The notes under the pieces are model-generated. The model searched no databases. It saw only the letters and a list, made by a program, of their open reading frames with translations, and was not told where the DNA came from. A stretch of 64,000 nucleotides of DNA from JADJPO01 sp046330955. Its GTDB lineage: Bacteria; Actinomycetota; Actinomycetes; Actinomycetales; Kineosporiaceae. Below are positions 1 to 8,143 of this stretch, one piece after another; positions within the stretch are counted from its first letter, which is position 1, and the number at the start of each line of letters is the position of its first letter. The stretch lies in the NCBI GenBank assembly GCA_046330955.1, contig JAXLRT010000014.1:77246-141245 (forward strand). The letters are read 5' to 3'. The translations under genes and the position numbers were made by a program.

Positions 1-1304
1 GGATCGTCCGGGGCGATCAGGGTGATCTCCTGCTTGAACGTCCGGCCGCTGCGGCGCACCGCCCGGACCAGGGCGTGGGCCTTGCCTTCCTGGCGAGCCT
101 GCAGGATCAGGTCGTCGAGCAGGTGCCGATCATCGGGGTGCACCGTGGCGTACCAGTCGGTGCCGATCAGATCGTCGGCCTCGCAGTCGAGCAGCGCGCC
201 GTAGGCGGAGTTCACGGTGCTGAAGGTGCCGTCGCTGCCGATGAAGGCGATGCCCTCGATGGCGTTCTCCAGCGCCCACGACCGGTTGCGCACGCAGGCC
301 TCGGCCCGCTCCCAACTGGCGATGATCTCGGCGATGATCAGGCACACCACGATGCTGAACAGGCAGAACACCTGCACCGAGGAGCGTTGCAGGTACTCGG
401 AGGGTTCGCGGGTGAAGGGTCCGTACCCGGCCGAGGTCGCCCAGACCAGGGCGGTGTTCAGGCACAGCAGATGGAACGCCGTCCACCGTGGACCCAGCCG
501 GACCACGGCCCAGAACAACGGCGGCAACAGCAGCACCGGCTGCTCGATCAGGCGGTCGCCGTGCCCCAGCACCCCGAGGGAGACCGTCGCGAGCACGATC
601 TGGGCCGCCACGACCGAGACGCCCTCACGTAGTTCACGAGCCGAGGGCAGTGCACGGCGGCGATGCCACAGGTAGACCGCCTCGACGGCCGGCACCACGC
701 TGATGGTGCCGAACGACTCCGCCGCCACCCAGGACCACCAGACCTCGGCCACCGGGACGGCGGTCGCCGAGGTCAGGACCAGGGCGGACGTCGCGATGCC
801 GGCCCCCATCGCGGCCGAGACCACGGCGATCGGGATCAGGCCGCGCAGCACCCATCGGGGCGAGCCGGAGGTCAGGTCGCGGCGCACCAACCGGCGCAGC
901 AGGACGGCGCCGAGCAGGGCCTGCAGCCCATCGGCGGCGGCCCAGGCCAGCGCCGTGCTGAGCGGCAGGCCGAACGCCTGGTTCACCAGGACGTCGCCGG
1001 CGCCCTGCAACGCCAGGTACACCGGCCAGCGCCGGGCGTCGCTGCGCCGCAGCACGCCCATCGCCAGGCCGGACGCCGGGCCGTAGGCCACCGCCCCGCT
1101 GGGGAAGGCCATCGCCCGGCCCACCAGGGCCAGCAATGTGTAGGCCAGTGCGAAGGCGGTCAGCCGGGCCACGGTGCGCAGCCAGGGCGGGACGACAGCC
1201 GACAGCTTCACGCAGAGGGCATCGGCCCATCGCACAGGCTGCTTGACATCCGGCGATGCCGCAGCGGCGGGCAGTTCCCTGAGGGAGGGGACCACCTGCC
1301 TCAC
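1..1304 (-). CDS. MASE1-PAS membrane sensor protein, partial (C-terminus beyond window)
   Basis: The reverse strand is open from a GTG at 1304 to the window edge, about 434 codons. The first roughly 300 residues form repeated hydrophobic spans with a MASE1-like pattern (for example FALAYTLLALVGRAMAF and LLPPLFWAVVRLG). A PAS-type segment follows with NAIEGIAFIGSDGTF, CEADDLIGTDW and TVHPDDR. MASE1 is a membrane sensory domain found in front of PAS, kinase or GGDEF outputs; the output module here is cut off, so kinase versus diguanylate cyclase cannot be decided. The GTG start overlaps the TGA of the upstream histidine kinase (GTGA), which predicts translational coupling. It is the last visible gene of a receiver/HEAT/glycosyltransferase/kinase operon and may supply its membrane input. 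Confidence 0.75.
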   Translation of the reverse strand, partial: MRQVVPSLRELPAAAASPDVKQPVRWADALCVKLSAVVPPWLRTVARLTAFALAYTLLALVGRAMAFPSGAVAYGPASGLAMGVLRRSDARRWPVYLALQGAGDVLVNQAFGLPLSTALAWAAADGLQALLGAVLLRRLVRRDLTSGSPRWVLRGLIPIAVVSAAMGAGIATSALVLTSATAVPVAEVWWSWVAAESFGTISVVPAVEAVYLWHRRRALPSARELREGVSVVAAQIVLATVSLGVLGHGDRLIEQPVLLLPPLFWAVVRLGPRWTAFHLLCLNTALVWATSAGYGPFTREPSEYLQRSSVQVFCLFSIVVCLIIAEIIASWERAEACVRNRSWALENAIEGIAFIGSDGTFSTVNSAYGALLDCEADDLIGTDWYATVHPDDRHLLDDLILQARQEGKAHALVRAVRRSGRTFKQEITLIAPDD

Positions 1305-2404
1305 CGCTGATGGCCGGTCAGCGGTAGGCGCACCCGCGCGGTCGTACCCTCACCCGGTCGGGAGCAGAGCTCCAACTCACCGTCGTGACGGGCCGCGACC
1401 GATTGCACCACCGACAGGCCGATCCCAGCCCCCTGGACCTGTTGGGTCCGCGCCGAGCTGGTGCGGTAGAACCGGTCGGCCAGCCGCGGCAGATCCTCGG
1501 GATGGATCCCCATTCCATCGTCGATCACCTCCAGCAAGGCATCCGGTCCGCGCACGGCGAGGCGGAACCTCACCGTGCCCGAAGCTGTCGAGAACTTCAC
1601 CGCGTTCGACGCGAGATTGAGCAACGCATGGCGCAGTTGGGCCCGATCGCCCTGCACCCACACCGCCGGCTCGCTGGTGTCGATCTCGAGCTCCACGTGC
1701 AGCCCGGCGGCCAGCGCCTGCGCGGACGTGGCGCCCGAGACCTGGGTGACCAGCTCGACCAGATCGACCTGTCCCCACCCGGAGTCCGGCGGGCAGGGTG
1801 AGTCCAGCTGGGCCAGCAGGAGAAGGTCGGCCAGTAGCCGGGACAACCGGCGGCTGTTGCGCGCGATGACGTCGATCATCTGCCGCACGGTCGGATCGAG
1901 GTCACCGAACTCGCCGTCGTTGAGCAGTTCGCAGTAGCCCAGGATGCTGCTCAACGGCGTCCGCAACTCATGGCTGACCGTGGTGATCAGATCGTTCTTC
2001 AGCTGGTCGAGCTCGATCATGGCCGAGCTGATCGCCCGCAGGCGTCGCTGGCTGACGTCGAGCAGCACCTCGCCGTGGCCGAGCAGGTCCCCACCGGCTC
2101 CGGCCGTGATCGGGAAGGTCAGGGCCAGGTAGGTCGCGTCGTCCAGGCTGACCTCACGCTCACCGCTGCCACCGGCCACCCCGGCGGAGGCAGCATGGAT
2201 CCCCCGGTCGACCAGGTCGCGGTAGCGCGGATTGGTGACCAGCTCGGTGCCGTCGATGCCGAAGGCCCCCAGCGCTGCCGGTGCCTGCTCGACGAGCGCG
2301 GCGAGAGCCAGTGCCCGTAGGCGATCATGCGCGGCCTCGGCCTCGGTCGGCGGTACCTGTGCGGCACCGGCGCCGAGGGCGGGCACACCCCCAAGTTCCG
2401 TCAC
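1301..2404 (-). CDS. Cytoplasmic sensor histidine kinase
   Basis: 367 residues. A poorly conserved PAS-like N-terminus (about 1-120) is followed by a HisKA domain with the H-box SHELRTPLSS (phospho-acceptor His at about 145) and a HATPase_c domain with N-box NLASNAVKFS, G1 box DDGMGI and G2 box GAGIGLSVV. No membrane span is visible, so it should act in the cytoplasm. It would autophosphorylate and pass the phosphate to a receiver; the stand-alone receiver at 5017-5391, first gene of the same operon, is the obvious partner. It starts with GTG, 78 bases after the glycosyltransferase stop, and its stop overlaps the next start. Family assignment is firm; the stimulus is unknown. Confidence 0.9.
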   Translation of the reverse strand: MTELGGVPALGAGAAQVPPTEAEAAHDRLRALALAALVEQAPAALGAFGIDGTELVTNPRYRDLVDRGIHAASAGVAGGSGEREVSLDDATYLALTFPITAGAGGDLLGHGEVLLDVSQRRLRAISSAMIELDQLKNDLITTVSHELRTPLSSILGYCELLNDGEFGDLDPTVRQMIDVIARNSRRLSRLLADLLLLAQLDSPCPPDSGWGQVDLVELVTQVSGATSAQALAAGLHVELEIDTSEPAVWVQGDRAQLRHALLNLASNAVKFSTASGTVRFRLAVRGPDALLEVIDDGMGIHPEDLPRLADRFYRTSSARTQQVQGAGIGLSVVQSVAARHDGELELCSRPGEGTTARVRLPLTGHQR

Positions 2405-2482
2405 GCCGGACCTGTCGTCACCGACCCGTCCGGTGTGATCAGCCTGAGCAGGCTCGGCGCGGGATTCACCCGCGCGGAGGTC

Positions 2483-3910
2483 TCAGTGGGCGCGAGAGAA
2501 GCCCACGCGGGGCATCGAGGCCCAGGCCGAGCGCCGCCGGCGCATCGCGTCGGTCAGGCCCTGCACCCGCCACCACGACATCATCACCCGCAGCGCCGTG
2601 GTCTCCCACAGTGCGGCCAGGATCAGCGCACCGAGGTCGCGCCACCGGTCGTAGTGCCGCTCGGAGACCTCGTCCACCAGCACTGCGGACAGCGAGACCA
2701 GCATGCCGAAGCCGATCGCCAGGGCGAACGCGGTCAGCGCGTACAACGGATTGAGCAGGCCCAACCACCAGGCCAGCAGCACGGCGGGCAACCCGAGCAC
2801 CTCGACCACCGGGCCGAGCATCTCGAACAGCACGTGGTAGGGCAGCACGAGCAGACCGAAGCGACCGAAGCGCGGGCGCAACATGGCGGAGCGCTGGTGC
2901 CAGAGCACCTGGCCCAGCCCGTGAGCCCACCGTCGGCGTTGCCGGCGCAGGTCGCGGCGATGTTGCGGGGCCTCGCTCCAGCAGACCGCCTGCGGCACGA
3001 TCACGACCTTGTAGTCCGTGCGCCGGCGACGGCGCAGCATGTGGTGCAGCGAGGCGACCAGGTCGGCGTCCTGCCCCAGGCTGTCGGGGTGCAACCCGCC
3101 GAGGGCCACCACGTCCTCGCGGCGGAAGGCCCCGAAGGCGCCCGAGATGATCAGCACGCTGTTGAGCCAGCTCCAGCCGATTCGGCCGAGCATGAACGCC
3201 CGCAGGTACTCCACGATCTGGGCGCGCACGATCAGCCGCCGCGGCAGGGTGACCGACTCGATCGTCCCGCGGCGCAGCACCATGCCGTTGGAGGGCCGCA
3301 CCACCCCGCCGGCGGCCACCACGTCCTCGGGCTGTTCCACCAGGGGGCGGGCGATGTGCAGCAGGGCATCGGGCTCGAGCACCGAGTCGGCGTCCAGGGT
3401 GCAGATCAACGGATAGCGGGCGGCGTTGAGCGCGGTGTTGAGTGCGTCGGCGCAGCGTCCGGCATTGTCCTTGCGGATCACCAGCAGGCTGCCGCCGCCG
3501 CGAGGGGCGTACAACTCGCGGATCCGGCCGATGGTCGGCACGTCCTGCGGGATCACCCGGGTGGTGGGCACCAGGTCGAAGGCGTCGCGCAGCAGGTCGA
3601 AGGTGTCGTCGGTCGACCCGTCGTCCACCACGATCACCTCGAACTCGGGGTAACGCTGGTCGACGACGGAGCGCAGGCACTCCGCGATCATGGGCGACTC
3701 GTTGAAGGCCGGCACCAGCACCGACAGGCCTGGGGTGTCCGGGTGGGCGAACAGGTCCTCCTTGCGGCTGCTCAGGTTGCGGCGCAGCTCGCGACGCAGG
3801 TTGACCGCCGCCCCGCCGACCAGCGCGAGCTGGGAGAGCGCGACGGCGAGCGCGTAGGTCATCACCAGCACGTTGAAGACGATGACCGCGGTGGTCAGCA
3901 CGCCCTTCAT
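2483..3910 (-). CDS. Membrane glycosyltransferase family 2, processive type
   Basis: 475 residues from ATG 3910. The reading frame is open further upstream, but this ATG overlaps the stop of the HEAT gene (ATGA), and the extra N-terminus is low-complexity and non-homologous looking. An N-terminal membrane span (about 4-27) precedes a GT-A domain: VLVPAFNES, EVIVVDDGSTDDT, the DXD-like TLDADSV, and QRRRWAHGLGQ resembling the Q/RxxRW signature of processive synthases (cellulose, hyaluronan or PNAG type). Several C-terminal spans follow (LGLPAVLLAWWLGLL, AFALAIGFGMLVSL). It should polymerise a nucleotide sugar at the inner membrane and extrude a polysaccharide. The kinase and receiver genes around it suggest signal control. 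The product sugar cannot be read from the sequence. Confidence 0.85.
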   Translation of the reverse strand: MKGVLTTAVIVFNVLVMTYALAVALSQLALVGGAAVNLRRELRRNLSSRKEDLFAHPDTPGLSVLVPAFNESPMIAECLRSVVDQRYPEFEVIVVDDGSTDDTFDLLRDAFDLVPTTRVIPQDVPTIGRIRELYAPRGGGSLLVIRKDNAGRCADALNTALNAARYPLICTLDADSVLEPDALLHIARPLVEQPEDVVAAGGVVRPSNGMVLRRGTIESVTLPRRLIVRAQIVEYLRAFMLGRIGWSWLNSVLIISGAFGAFRREDVVALGGLHPDSLGQDADLVASLHHMLRRRRRTDYKVVIVPQAVCWSEAPQHRRDLRRQRRRWAHGLGQVLWHQRSAMLRPRFGRFGLLVLPYHVLFEMLGPVVEVLGLPAVLLAWWLGLLNPLYALTAFALAIGFGMLVSLSAVLVDEVSERHYDRWRDLGALILAALWETTALRVMMSWWRVQGLTDAMRRRRSAWASMPRVGFSRAH

Positions 3911-5013
3911 CCGGACACCTCCGTGGTCGTGGCGGCGCCCGAGACGGCTGCCGGTACAGCAACCGGGTCGAGCTCGCCGCGCCCGATGAGCACCTCGGCA
4001 ACCTCCGGCACGTGAGCCCAACCCCGCATCGCGGTCAGGCCCTTCGGCCCCAACAGGGCCAACGATCCGGCGGCGGCCCGGGCCAGCACGTGCGTCTCGC
4101 CCTCCAGCAGCCCGCTCAGGACGTCGGCGCTGCGAGGGTCACCGAGCCGGCCGAGCGCCGTCGCCGCGGCCTGCCGCACCACCGCCGGTTGAGCCGCCGA
4201 GAGCAGCTCGCGCATGGCGCCGGCGGGCGTGGGCAGACCGATCCGGCCGAGCGCCTCGACCGCAGCGGCTCGCACCGCGGGCTCCTCGTCGTCCAGGGCG
4301 TGCTGCAGGGGCGCGACCGCCGACGGCTCGCCCAGCCAGCCGAGCACCTTGGCCGCCGCGCACCGCCCGCGCGGTCCATGGGTACGCAGCGCCGAGGTCA
4401 GCCGACCCACGGCCGCCGGACCCATGCGCAACAGGGCGAGGGTGATGTAGTGCTCCGACTCGCGCCGGTTCGGGGCGTCCAGCAGGGCGAGCAGGGCCGG
4501 GACGGCGTCCGTCGAGGCGGTGCGCCCGAGGGCGCGCACCGCGGCGCGGCGCACCTCGTCGTCCGAGTCGTCGAGCCGGGCGACCAGCTCGGGGACGGCG
4601 TCCGCCAGACCGAGGCTGCCCAACAGCTCGACAGCACTCAGCCGACGTGAGGTCAGGACCGAACGGCAGTGCCGGCGCGCGGTGTCCACCGTGCCCCGGC
4701 GACGCAGCAGGTCGACCAGGACGGCGCGGTCGCCACCGCGCAACTTGCCGGCCATGGCCGAGGCCATCGAATCGAGGTAGCGCCCGACCAGGTGGCTCAC
4801 CGCGGGTGGTTCCTGGCCCTCCTCGCCGGCCGAGGCCTCGGCGTCCAGCGCAGCCAGGATCAGCGGGCGGGCGACGGCCTCGGCCTGGAGCCGGGCTCGC
4901 TCGCGCCGCCGTCGCCAGCCCCGCACCCCGGCGGTGGCCAGCACCATCAGGACGACGAGCACGGTCATGACCTCTGTGAGGAACAGGACCAGGCCGCCGT
5001 TGGCGTCGACCAT
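3907..5013 (-). CDS. Membrane-anchored HEAT-repeat protein
   Basis: 368 residues. One N-terminal membrane span (about 8-30, LFLTEVMTVLVVLMVLA) is followed by a basic stop-transfer patch (RRRRERAR). The rest is alpha-helical HEAT/PBS-lyase-like repeats, e.g. PELVARLDDSDDEVRRAAV, PLQHALDDEEPAVRAAAV and ALGRLGDPRSADVL, about six units of roughly 31 residues. Such solenoids are protein-protein scaffolds with no enzyme activity implied. It sits between the receiver gene (3 bases between stop and start) and the glycosyltransferase (4-base overlap), so the simplest inference is a scaffold linking receiver and synthase at the membrane. Comparable HEAT/GT2 pairs occur in other bacteria, but the function is not established. 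Confidence 0.8.
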   Translation of the reverse strand: MVDANGGLVLFLTEVMTVLVVLMVLATAGVRGWRRRRERARLQAEAVARPLILAALDAEASAGEEGQEPPAVSHLVGRYLDSMASAMAGKLRGGDRAVLVDLLRRRGTVDTARRHCRSVLTSRRLSAVELLGSLGLADAVPELVARLDDSDDEVRRAAVRALGRTASTDAVPALLALLDAPNRRESEHYITLALLRMGPAAVGRLTSALRTHGPRGRCAAAKVLGWLGEPSAVAPLQHALDDEEPAVRAAAVEALGRIGLPTPAGAMRELLSAAQPAVVRQAAATALGRLGDPRSADVLSGLLEGETHVLARAAAGSLALLGPKGLTAMRGWAHVPEVAEVLIGRGELDPVAVPAAVSGAATTTEVSG

Positions 5014-5016
5014 GCG

Positions 5017-5391
5017 TCAGCGCACCGCCCGCGCCAGCGAGGCGTCGATGCGGGCAGCCACCTCGCGAGGGCTGAACGGCTTGAGGATGTAGTCGTCCGC
5101 GCCGGCCGCCAGGCCACGCTGGACGTCGGCCTCCTGGGCCTTCGCGGTGAGCATCAGCACCGGGATGTGCGAGTAGCGCTCGTCCGCCCGCATCGCCAGG
5201 CAGACCTCGAGCCCGCCCATCCGCGGCATCATCCAGTCGAGCAGCACCAGGTCGACCTGCTGCTGTTCGAGCGCTGCCAGGGCAGCCTCACCATCGTGCT
5301 CGACCGAGACCTCGTGGCCGCCGCTGGACAGTTTGAATTCGAGCAGGGCGCAGATGTCGGGGTCATCGTCGACGACGAGGATCGAGGCCAT
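5017..5391 (-). CDS. Stand-alone CheY-like response regulator receiver
   Basis: 124 residues, a complete receiver domain and nothing else. The acidic pocket is VVDDD (Asp8-10), the phospho-acceptor is Asp52 in LLDWMMP, and the switch Thr82 (LMLTAKAQ) and Lys104 (ILKPFS) are present, so it should be phosphorylatable. With no DNA-binding or enzymatic output it must act by protein contact, most likely on the adjacent HEAT protein or glycosyltransferase. It is the first gene of the operon running to the left window edge. The cognate kinase is probably the one at 1301-2404. Confidence 0.92.
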   Translation of the reverse strand: MASILVVDDDPDICALLEFKLSSGGHEVSVEHDGEAALAALEQQQVDLVLLDWMMPRMGGLEVCLAMRADERYSHIPVLMLTAKAQEADVQRGLAAGADDYILKPFSPREVAARIDASLARAVR

Positions 5392-5585
5392 GGCGAGGGC
5401 TCCTTAGCACTGGGTACATTCCGCGATCTCGGCCCCACTCTCGGCGTCCCCCGACGGCGCGGTGTGCGGCCAGATGGATGATCGGTCGGACTTCGGCTCA
5501 CATTGAGGCCAAGACGCGATCGGCCGGTCGGGTGAGGTGTTCGCCCGCCAGGGTGAGCCCTCGGACACCGGCTCGGCGACACACC

Positions 5586-5620
5586 CGAGGGCGGTGGCGA
5601 CCAGGTCGCCACCGCCCTCG
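5586..5620. terminator. Hairpin terminator, perfect 15-bp stem
   Basis: Positions 5586-5600 and 5606-5620 are perfect reverse complements (cgagggcggtggcga) around a 5-base loop. It lies just downstream of the small gene ending at 5646 (minus) and upstream of the receiver operon, so it probably insulates that operon. There is no U tract, as is common in actinobacteria. Confidence 0.7.
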
Positions 5621-5645
5621 CGGTCGGGTTGTTCCTCGGGTCTGC

Positions 5646-5810
5646 TCAGCGCCCGAACAGCCGGGACAGCAGGCCTCCGGTGCGGCGCTGGTCGGGCGGG
5701 CAGGAGCACCGATCCTTCTTCGCCACGCCCCGCAGGACCTGCTCGACGTGCTGACCGCATCCGGTGTAGGTGGCCTTGCCGCAGGTCCGGCAGGTGGCGG
5801 GGCTGCACAT
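5646..5810 (-). CDS. Small Cys-rich protein (54 aa), probable zinc-binding
   Basis: A 54-codon frame starting at ATG 5810: MCSPATCRTCGKATYTGC, then a helix with GQHVEQVLRGV, then DRCSCPPDQRR and a C-terminal GLLSRLFGR. Five of its six cysteines form C-x2-C-x8-C and C-x-C spacings resembling a treble-clef or zinc-ribbon fold. Small proteins of this type are widespread in actinobacteria; I know of no assigned function. It is followed by a strong hairpin, so it is probably a single-gene transcript. The coding call rests on the cysteine pattern, codon bias and the terminator. Confidence 0.7.
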   Translation of the reverse strand: MCSPATCRTCGKATYTGCGQHVEQVLRGVAKKDRCSCPPDQRRTGGLLSRLFGR

Positions 5811-5917
5811 GGGTGATGACTCCTCGGGGTGATCGGGACGAACGGACAGGGGTCGGACAGGGGTCGGACAGGGATCGGATGGAGATCGGACGAGATCACG
5901 CGAGGTCCGACGAAAGG

Positions 5918-6301
5918 TCAGCCCTCGAAGGGATAGCCCAGGGTCTGCATGGCGCTCAGGCCACCGCCATCGGCCACCGTGAGCCCGGCGTCACGCATCT
6001 GCGTGGCGGCCTGAGCCGACCGGTTACCGCTGCGGCAGTAGACCAGGTAGGTGCCGCCCTGGGGCAGCGCGGCGATCTCGGCGGCGAATCCGGCGGACTG
6101 CACATCGATGTTGCGCGCTCCGACGACGTGCCCCTGGGCGAACTCGGCCGGCGTCCGCACATCGATGATCGCGGCATAGGCGACGCTGGACGCCGCCGGG
6201 GCCGGCAGCGCGGTACCACCCGAGGACCCGCACCCGCCCAGGGCGGTCAGGCCGGCCAATGCCAGGGCAGCGGTCATGACGGCAACAGTTCGTCGACGCA
6301 T
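5918..6301 (-). CDS. Rhodanese-domain lipoprotein
   Basis: 127 residues. The N-terminus is a lipoprotein signal: a MRRR basic start, a hydrophobic stretch and the lipobox LGGC with Cys24. A single rhodanese domain follows: IIDVRTPAEFAQGHVVGA, NIDV, and the active-site loop YCRSGNRSAQAA with catalytic Cys89. It should be tethered outside the membrane and handle persulfide or sulfane sulfur; the CRSGNRS loop fits thiosulfate sulfurtransferases of the GlpE/PspE size class. A perfect CsoR/CstR-like palindrome sits 16 bases upstream of the start, which suggests control by a persulfide- or metal-sensing repressor encoded elsewhere. No sulfur gene is adjacent. Confidence 0.88.
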   Translation of the reverse strand: MRRRTVAVMTAALALAGLTALGGCGSSGGTALPAPAASSVAYAAIIDVRTPAEFAQGHVVGARNIDVQSAGFAAEIAALPQGGTYLVYCRSGNRSAQAATQMRDAGLTVADGGGLSAMQTLGYPFEG

Positions 6302-6316
6302 GGGCCGACCCTAGCA

Positions 6317-6334
6317 GATACCCCCAGGGGTATC
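6317..6334. promoter_or_regulatory. CsoR/CstR-type operator palindrome
   Basis: gatacccc-ca-ggggtatc is a perfect 8-bp inverted repeat with a 2-base centre. ATACCCC...GGGGTAT matches the general pattern of DUF156 (CsoR/RcnR/CstR) repressor sites. It lies immediately upstream of the rhodanese start (minus strand), within the likely promoter (tagggt as a possible -10 between site and ATG). Confidence 0.65.
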
Positions 6335-6451
6335 CGATCCGATCGGCGGGGAGGACAAATCCGGGACCGAGTTCTAGGCTGCCGCGCACGTTGGTCGCGC
6401 ACCTGATCGATTCGGCCCGAATCGCGATCCGAACGCAAGGAGCTCATCACC

Positions 6452-6880
6452 ATGTCGACCCGTCTCAACCCCTACCTCAGCTTCGGCAACACCGCTCGGC
6501 AGGCCCTGGAGTTCTATCGCGACGTCCTCGGGGGTGAGCTGCACCTCACCACCTTCGAGGAGTTCGGCATGACCGACGACGGCGTCGGCGACCTGGTCAT
6601 GCACGCCCAGCTGGAGACCGAGGCCGGCTACACGATCATGGCTGCCGACACGCCACCCGGCATGGAACGCAGTGCCGGCTCCTCGATCACCGTGGCCCTG
6701 ACCGGCGACGACGCCGATCAACTGCGTGGCTACTGGGCCGGACTGTCCGAGGGCGCCAATGTCATCACCCCGCTGGAGAAGCAGATGTGGGGCGACGAGT
6801 ACGGCATGTTCATCGACAAGTTCGGCGTCCCCTGGATGTTCAACATCGCCGTCCCCGCCGACCCCGACGCCACCCCCTGA
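6452..6880 (+). CDS. VOC-family (PhnB-like glyoxalase-fold) protein
   Basis: 142 residues, one vicinal-oxygen-chelate module pair: LNPYLSFGNTARQALEFYRD, VLGGELHL, MHAQLETEAGYTIMAAD, and the family-typical end GDEYGMFIDKFGVPWMFNI. This is the PhnB/3-demethylubiquinone-methyltransferase-like group, whose enzymatic role is generally unknown (annotated as glyoxalase or resistance-like). The start is set by the ribosome-binding site aaggag about 8 bases upstream of ATG 6452. It is apparently monocistronic and is followed by the inverted repeat at 6889-6992. Confidence 0.9.
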   Translation: MSTRLNPYLSFGNTARQALEFYRDVLGGELHLTTFEEFGMTDDGVGDLVMHAQLETEAGYTIMAADTPPGMERSAGSSITVALTGDDADQLRGYWAGLSEGANVITPLEKQMWGDEYGMFIDKFGVPWMFNIAVPADPDATP

Positions 6881-6888
6881 CCCCGACC

Positions 6889-6992
6889 AAACCTGCTCAT
6901 GCTCCGCGGGCGCGCGCTCATGCTCCGCGGGTGACGCGTCGTCCTGGCGGCAGAGGAGCATGGCGCGTCGCCCGCGGAGCATGAGCAGGTTT
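6889..6992. repeat. Dispersed inverted repeat (GCTCATGCTCCGC family), copy 1
   Basis: Left arm 6889-6911 and right arm 6970-6992 are perfect 23-bp reverse complements containing gctcatgctccgcggg; a third copy of the core (gctcatgctccgcggg) lies inside at 6916-6931. The same core recurs as an inverted pair at 53094-53185. The region between the VOC gene and the membrane protein is otherwise empty. Confidence 0.8.
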
Positions 6993-7169
6993 GCGGCGGC
7001 GCGGTTGGTCTTGCCGGGGTGGTTGGTGGACGGCGCGAGGTCGGGTTCCGGACGCCGGTCGACCGCGCCGTCGGCCCCCGCGGGACGACCCCGGAGGACG
7101 TTGAGCACCGGGTTCGCCCGGGAAGTCGGCATAGCGTGAGCACCACACCCAGGAAGGGAGGCGCTCGCC

Positions 7170-8090
7170 ATGAGCGCCATCACGCACCGTCGACCCGACC
7201 TCCAGCCCCCTCGCCTGCGCCTCAGCGACCCTCCCGCAGCGACCATGTCGGCCGCGCCGACGCGGTCCGTACGTGACGCCGTCCCAGCCGCTCGGCCCCG
7301 CCCGCCCTTCGCTGTCGGCCTGACGCTGGCGGGCGTCGCCGCGGTCGGCACGGCCGTGACGTTCTTCGACCGGAGCGTGCTGCTCGGCCCGGCCGTCATG
7401 AAGGGCTCCGTGCGCGGGACGGCGCTGGTCATGCTCGCCGTCGCCGTCCCCGTGCTGCTGGGCGCGATGTGGTCGACCCACCGCGGGTCCGAGCGCGCCG
7501 TGATCTGGTGGCTGGCCGCCACCGCCTACCTGCTCTACAACAGCGTCCTCCTCGTCTTCGCGACGCCCTTCAACGCGCTCTACCTGGCCTACGAGGCCAT
7601 GCTCGGCCTGTCGATCGCCGGCGTGATCCTGCTGCTGCGCCAGCTCGACGTCACCGCCGTGGCCGGCCGGCTGAACTCGGCGGCCTCCCGGCCGATCGCG
7701 GCCTTCCTCGGATTCATCGCCCTGGCCAACCTGTTGGCCTGGTTGTGCCTGATCGTGCCCGCACTGGGCGAGCCCTCGCCCGAGTTCCTCGCCGGTACCG
7801 GACTGATCACCAATCCGATCCACGATCAGGACCTGGCGTTCTGGATCCCCGCCGCGCTGATCATCGCCGTCTGGGCCTGGCAGCGCCGGCCGGCCGGACT
7901 GGTGCTGGCCACCGCCTACCTGGGCTACTGGCTGCTCGAGAGCATCGGGGTGGCGACCGATCAGTGGTTCGGCAGCACCGCGGACCCCTCCTCCAGCATC
8001 GCGGGGATGGGCGGCGCCTACCTGTTCGCCGGGCTCGCCGTGATCACCGTTGTTCCGCTCGTCGTGGCGTTCCGTCGTCCGCGAAGGTGA
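7170..8090 (+). CDS. Unknown polytopic membrane protein
   Basis: 306 residues with a disordered, Pro/Arg-rich first 45 residues and then about seven hydrophobic spans (e.g. VGLTLAGVAAVGTAVTFF, GTALVMLAVAVPVLLGAM, WWLAATAYLLYNSVLLVF, AMLGLSIAGVILLL, IAAFLGFIALANLLAWL, AFWIPAALIIAVWAW, AYLFAGLAVITVVPLVV). I recognise no catalytic motif and do not assign a family with confidence. The start ATG 7170 follows a good ribosome-binding site (ggaagggagg). A second ATG at about codon 26 is possible. It stands alone; the next gene is convergent. Confidence 0.8.
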   Translation: MSAITHRRPDLQPPRLRLSDPPAATMSAAPTRSVRDAVPAARPRPPFAVGLTLAGVAAVGTAVTFFDRSVLLGPAVMKGSVRGTALVMLAVAVPVLLGAMWSTHRGSERAVIWWLAATAYLLYNSVLLVFATPFNALYLAYEAMLGLSIAGVILLLRQLDVTAVAGRLNSAASRPIAAFLGFIALANLLAWLCLIVPALGEPSPEFLAGTGLITNPIHDQDLAFWIPAALIIAVWAWQRRPAGLVLATAYLGYWLLESIGVATDQWFGSTADPSSSIAGMGGAYLFAGLAVITVVPLVVAFRRPRR

Positions 8091-8143
8091 CCGCCGAGCG
8101 CCTGTCCCCGAGCCCCTCCCCCATCGACCACACCAGGCGGTGG

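Noticed and set aside
2327..4015. 562-codon open frame on the plus strand
   Set aside because: It is antisense to the glycosyltransferase and HEAT genes, rich in Gln/His/Gly/Arg, without motifs; a codon-bias shadow.
3911..4021. Upstream start of the glycosyltransferase
   Set aside because: The extra 37 codons overlap the HEAT gene and are Arg/Gly low complexity; ATG 3910 with ATGA coupling is better.
5404..5808. 134-codon frame covering the small Cys-rich gene
   Set aside because: It is a different frame that reads through the terminator; the 54-codon Cys-rich frame has the coherent motif.
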